Shown here: in pieces, positions 61,484-64,000 of the stretch
Layout of the letters: each line of letters starts with the position of its first letter
How positions within the stretch are numbered: the first letter of the stretch is position 1
Program-made: the position numbers and the translations under genes
Assembly (NCBI RefSeq): GCF_026153515.1
Contig: NZ_CP110644.1
Coordinates: 3,067,501-3,131,500 of the forward strand
Direction: 5' to 3'
Origin: Pseudomonas sp. KU26590
GTDB lineage: Bacteria; Pseudomonadota; Gammaproteobacteria; Pseudomonadales; Pseudomonadaceae
DNA: 64,000 nucleotides
Notes under the pieces: model-generated
Database searches by the model: none
Seen by the model: the letters and a program-made list of their open reading frames with translations, nothing else
What the model was told of the DNA's origin: nothing

Positions 61484-62128
61484 TCAACTGATGCGCTGTA
61501 CCAATGCCTTCAATTCGCCAAAATCTTTGACGCGATGGAAGTTGGCGTTGCCCATGAACGCCGAAAAATCCGTGTCGCCATAACCCGCCACTTGCGCGCC
61601 GGCACCCAGTCCGGCCTCGACGCCCGGAATGCTGTCTTCCACCAACAGGCACTGAGTGGGCGGCAGGCCCAGCAATTCTGCGGCGTGTTCGATCAGGATC
61701 GGGGACGGTTTCCACGATTGCACTTCATAGGCGCTGACGATCAGGCCGTGGAACACGTCCAGCAGGCCGACGGTGCTCAGGCAGGTTTCGATCTTGCTGC
61801 GCGGGCCGTTGGACGCCACGCATTTGGGCAGCGAGAGGCTGCGCACGAACTCGACCGCGCCGGGCATTTCTTCCAGCTGTTCCTGCAGCAGTGGCAACGT
61901 GCGCGTGCGGAATTCCGTCTCGATGTCGTCGCCGGGCAGCCATGGATAATCGCGGCACAGGCCTTCCAGGCACAGTGCGAACTGCACGCCACGGAAACGT
62001 TGCAGTACTTCGTCGACGCTGAGCAAAACCTGGTGCGTGTTGAGGATGTCGCGCAGCAGGCCGGCGGCCAGCCGTTCGCTGTCAACCAGGGTTCCGTCGC
62101 AGTCAAAAATGACGCCGGCAATATTCAA
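61484..62128 (-). CDS. HAD superfamily phosphatase (YieH-like)
   Basis: The protein has 214 residues. Motif I is GVIFDCDGTLVDSERL, motif II CVASNGPRSKIETCL, motif III Lys in SWKPSPILIEHAAEL and motif IV LVEDSIPGVEAGLGAGA. The alpha-helical cap spans about residues 18-85. It resembles YieH, which dephosphorylates sugar phosphates such as 6-phosphogluconate, but this is by resemblance only. It lies 82 bp from the LexA-controlled pair and reads the same way, so read-through into the pair is possible. Confidence 0.85.
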   Translation of the reverse strand: MNIAGVIFDCDGTLVDSERLAAGLLRDILNTHQVLLSVDEVLQRFRGVQFALCLEGLCRDYPWLPGDDIETEFRTRTLPLLQEQLEEMPGAVEFVRSLSLPKCVASNGPRSKIETCLSTVGLLDVFHGLIVSAYEVQSWKPSPILIEHAAELLGLPPTQCLLVEDSIPGVEAGLGAGAQVAGYGDTDFSAFMGNANFHRVKDFGELKALVQRIS

Positions 62129-62328
62129 ACAGGGCTCTCCTTCTTTCTCGATCGGGTTGCTCGATCAGGTTGCTTGATCGGAATGCGTGTGCAGATGTCT
62201 GGAATCCGGGTAGGGGCCGTTCGACCGGCATTATCCAGAAAAGTTGGCGTCGATGTTCGGGCGCTGACTTACGGTACGGCGCATCCCGTCCATGGGGCGG
62301 GTGTGTAGTGCTTTGAATGGCCATGCGA

Positions 62329-62358
62329 GCAGGCCGACGGATACATCGTCGGGCCTGC
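62329..62358 (-). terminator. hairpin behind the dehydrogenase gene
   Basis: GCAGGCCGACG pairs with CGTCGGGCCTGC with one bulged base, 14 bp past the stop of the minus-strand dehydrogenase gene. There is no T-run, so it is a tentative terminator. The rest of 62129-62372 shows nothing. Confidence 0.4.
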
Positions 62359-62372
62359 ACGTGAAGCGCCGG

Positions 62373-63326
62373 TTACAGCTCGACCGGCGTGACCAGCATC
62401 CCTTTTTCGAAATGACCACTGACGTTGGCGAACACCAGATCGGCCATGGCCTGGCGCGTTTCGTAGGTCCCCGAGCCGATGTGCGGCGTAAGCACCACGT
62501 TGTCCAGCTTCAACAGCTCGGCCGGCACGTTGGGCTCATCGTCGAACACGTCGAGACCGGCGCCGGCGATTTCCGAGGCCAGCAGTGAGGCCACCAGCGC
62601 CTTCTCATCGACAACCGTACCGCGGGCGACGTTGATCAGGAACGATTTGGGGCCCAGCGCCCGGAGCACTTGGGCGTCGATCAGGTGCTGGGTGTCGGGA
62701 CCGCCGGGGACGATGACGATCAGGTAGTCCGAGTCCTGGGCCAAGTGCTCAAGGTTGTCGTAATGCGGGTAGAGCACATCATCATAGGCCCGACCACGGC
62801 GGAAATAGGCGATGTTCATCTCGAACGCGGCGGCGCGTTTGGCGATGGTCTTGCCGATCTTGCCCAGGCCGACGATGCCGCAGGTCTTGCCGCAGAGGTC
62901 ATTGCCGAGGGGGAATTTACCGTCGGGCCACTGGCCGGCCCGCACGAAGCGCTCCGCTTCGCTGATGCGGCGCGAGACGCAGAGCATCAGCGCCATGGCG
63001 GTTTCGGCGACGGCGTTGTTGAGCACGTCGGGGGTGTTGCTCAGCTTGATGCCACGGCTGGCCAGGTAATGAGTGTCGACGGCGTCATAGCCGACGCCGA
63101 AGCTGTTGACCACTTCCAGGTTCGGCAGGCGGTCAAGGATGGCGTTGTCGGTGCCAAACACGCCGCTGGTAACGACGCCGCGCACCTTGTCCCCGTGCTG
63201 GTTGGCCCAGGCGTCGATGTCCGTGATGTCGGCGAGTTTGTGCACGCTGTAATCGCGCTCAAGATTGTGCATCAGCGAGGCATGCATCGGGCCCCAGACC
63301 AGAATGTCGGCTTTCTTTTCGCTCAT
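62373..63326 (-). CDS. 2-hydroxyacid dehydrogenase (GhrB/hydroxypyruvate reductase type)
   Basis: The ATG at 63326, behind AGGAG, gives 317 residues (MSEKKADILVWGPM). This NAD(P)-dependent enzyme has the Rossmann motif GIVGLGKIGKTIAKRA (about residues 147-162) and the catalytic Arg in NVARGTVVDEKAL, Glu in VFDDEPNVP and His in LTPHIGSGT. It should reduce glyoxylate, hydroxypyruvate or a related 2-keto acid. It follows the cysteine hydrolase gene by 14 bp and is probably co-transcribed with it. Confidence 0.92.
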   Translation of the reverse strand: MSEKKADILVWGPMHASLMHNLERDYSVHKLADITDIDAWANQHGDKVRGVVTSGVFGTDNAILDRLPNLEVVNSFGVGYDAVDTHYLASRGIKLSNTPDVLNNAVAETAMALMLCVSRRISEAERFVRAGQWPDGKFPLGNDLCGKTCGIVGLGKIGKTIAKRAAAFEMNIAYFRRGRAYDDVLYPHYDNLEHLAQDSDYLIVIVPGGPDTQHLIDAQVLRALGPKSFLINVARGTVVDEKALVASLLASEIAGAGLDVFDDEPNVPAELLKLDNVVLTPHIGSGTYETRQAMADLVFANVSGHFEKGMLVTPVEL

Positions 63327-63340
63327 TGTTTTCTCCTTTA

Positions 63341-63886
63341 TCAGGCCAGATACGTTTCGGTACTCAGTACTTCGGCATAGGCAAAGCCCAGCGCGGACAT
63401 GAATGCGGCGTGCACATGGGCCGCAGGCACCACACTGCCTTCGAACTCCAGGTCGCGGCTGGCGCACGCGTCATGAATCACTTTGACGGTGTAACCGAGG
63501 TCTGCCGCCGCGCGGGTGGTGGCGTCGATGCACATGTGGCTCATGGCGCCGATGATCACCAACTGCTCGACGCCCTTGTCCTGAAGCAGCGCCTGCAGCC
63601 CGGTTTCACGAAACGCGTTGGGGAAATGCTTGAGCACCACCGGCTCAGCCTCAAGGTTGAGGACTTTGGGGTGCAGCTTGGCGCCATCGGAGCCGGGGGC
63701 GAAGAAGGGGGCGTCGGCGCTGCCGGCCTCGTGGCGGATGTAAACAACGAAATCCCCGGCCTCCCGGGCGGCCTGAATCACCTTGGCGGCGTTGTCAGCG
63801 GCGGCGTCGGCGCCAACCAGCGGCCATTTTCCGCCGGGAAAGTAGTCATTCTGGATATCAACTACGATGAGCGCTGTGGTGGACAT
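63341..63886 (-). CDS. cysteine hydrolase, isochorismatase family
   Basis: The ATG at 63886, five bases after GGAAGG, gives 181 residues (MSTTALIVVDIQNDYFPGGK). The triad can be read as Asp10 (VVDIQNDY), Lys in VVLKHFPNAF and Cys in GAMSHMCIDATTRAAADLGY. This is the nicotinamidase/isochorismatase fold; the residues around Cys are those of generic hydrolases, and the substrate is unknown. It leads a likely two-gene operon with the dehydrogenase. 63887-64000 shows only a REP. Confidence 0.9.
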   Translation of the reverse strand: MSTTALIVVDIQNDYFPGGKWPLVGADAAADNAAKVIQAAREAGDFVVYIRHEAGSADAPFFAPGSDGAKLHPKVLNLEAEPVVLKHFPNAFRETGLQALLQDKGVEQLVIIGAMSHMCIDATTRAAADLGYTVKVIHDACASRDLEFEGSVVPAAHVHAAFMSALGFAYAEVLSTETYLA

Positions 63887-63980
63887 AAAGCCTTCCTTGT
63901 TCATGGGTTGTCGGGTGTGGACAGAGTATTACCACCTGAACAGAGCGGCGAGCAACGACAGCATCGTACGCTCAAGCACC

Positions 63981-64000
63981 GTCTTCCCGGCTGAAGCCGG
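63981..64000. repeat. family A REP cut by the window end
   Basis: GTCTTCCCGGCTGAAGCCGG is the left part of a family A REP; its partner would be outside the window. Confidence 0.82.

Noticed and set aside
61484..62128. HAD gene as a target of the LexA box
   Set aside because: The gene is transcribed toward the box, and its start is 700 bp away.

Overview
The window looks like a chromosomal segment of a Pseudomonas of the fluorescens/syringae type. The reasons are GC-rich third positions, many short REP/REPIN palindromes of the kind scattered through Pseudomonas intergenic DNA, Bap/Lap-type adhesin export genes, a bphO-bphP phytochrome pair and a type VI secretion (T6SS) operon with VasL-like tail gene. 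This is inferred from gene content; no rRNA or other taxonomic marker is present.

Layout. 1-7817 (+) is the 3' part of a T6SS operon: tssM (cut by the window start), tssA, tssF, tssG, tssJ, tssE and a membrane-anchored VasL/TssA-like gene. 8013-10875 (+) is heme oxygenase plus bacteriophytochrome kinase. 11002-16136 (+) holds an MFS exporter, a membrane sensor kinase, a 113-bp REPIN tandem array, and a KaiC-like double ATPase followed by a single-domain response regulator. 16470-20086 (-) is a small conserved gene and an Ehu-type (ectoine/hydroxyectoine or amino acid) ABC importer. 20290-25500 has msrA, a GlxA-type AraC regulator, a soluble sensor kinase, a cupin and an old-yellow-enzyme reductase, separated by REP-rich gaps. 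25809-27236 is an IS1111-type (IS110 family) element beside a REP. 27606-30351 (-) carries a HAD phosphatase, a small gene and a ProP-like osmolyte symporter.

30699-52595 is the most distinctive block. It holds a 13.1-kb adhesin gene with 41 Ig-like repeats, its dedicated type I secretion genes (outer membrane channel, ABC exporter, adaptor) in one operon-like run, a converging lipoprotein serine peptidase, a diverging XRE regulator and a membrane GGDEF-EAL protein. It reads as a biofilm adhesion locus with likely transcriptional and c-di-GMP control.

52853-56388 has small hypothetical genes, repeats, an APC permease and a striking set of nested hairpins ahead of a large vgrG (56389-59229) that has a C-terminal extension but no adjacent effector. 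59267-61401 (-) is a radical-SAM/DNA-metabolism gene pair with a perfect LexA-type box in front of it. The window ends with a HAD phosphatase, a 2-hydroxyacid dehydrogenase and a cysteine hydrolase (all -). Recurrent themes are contact and secretion (T6SS, VgrG, adhesin), osmolyte uptake (Ehu-like, ProP), light or timing-like signalling (BphP, KaiC-REC) and expansion of palindromic repeats.
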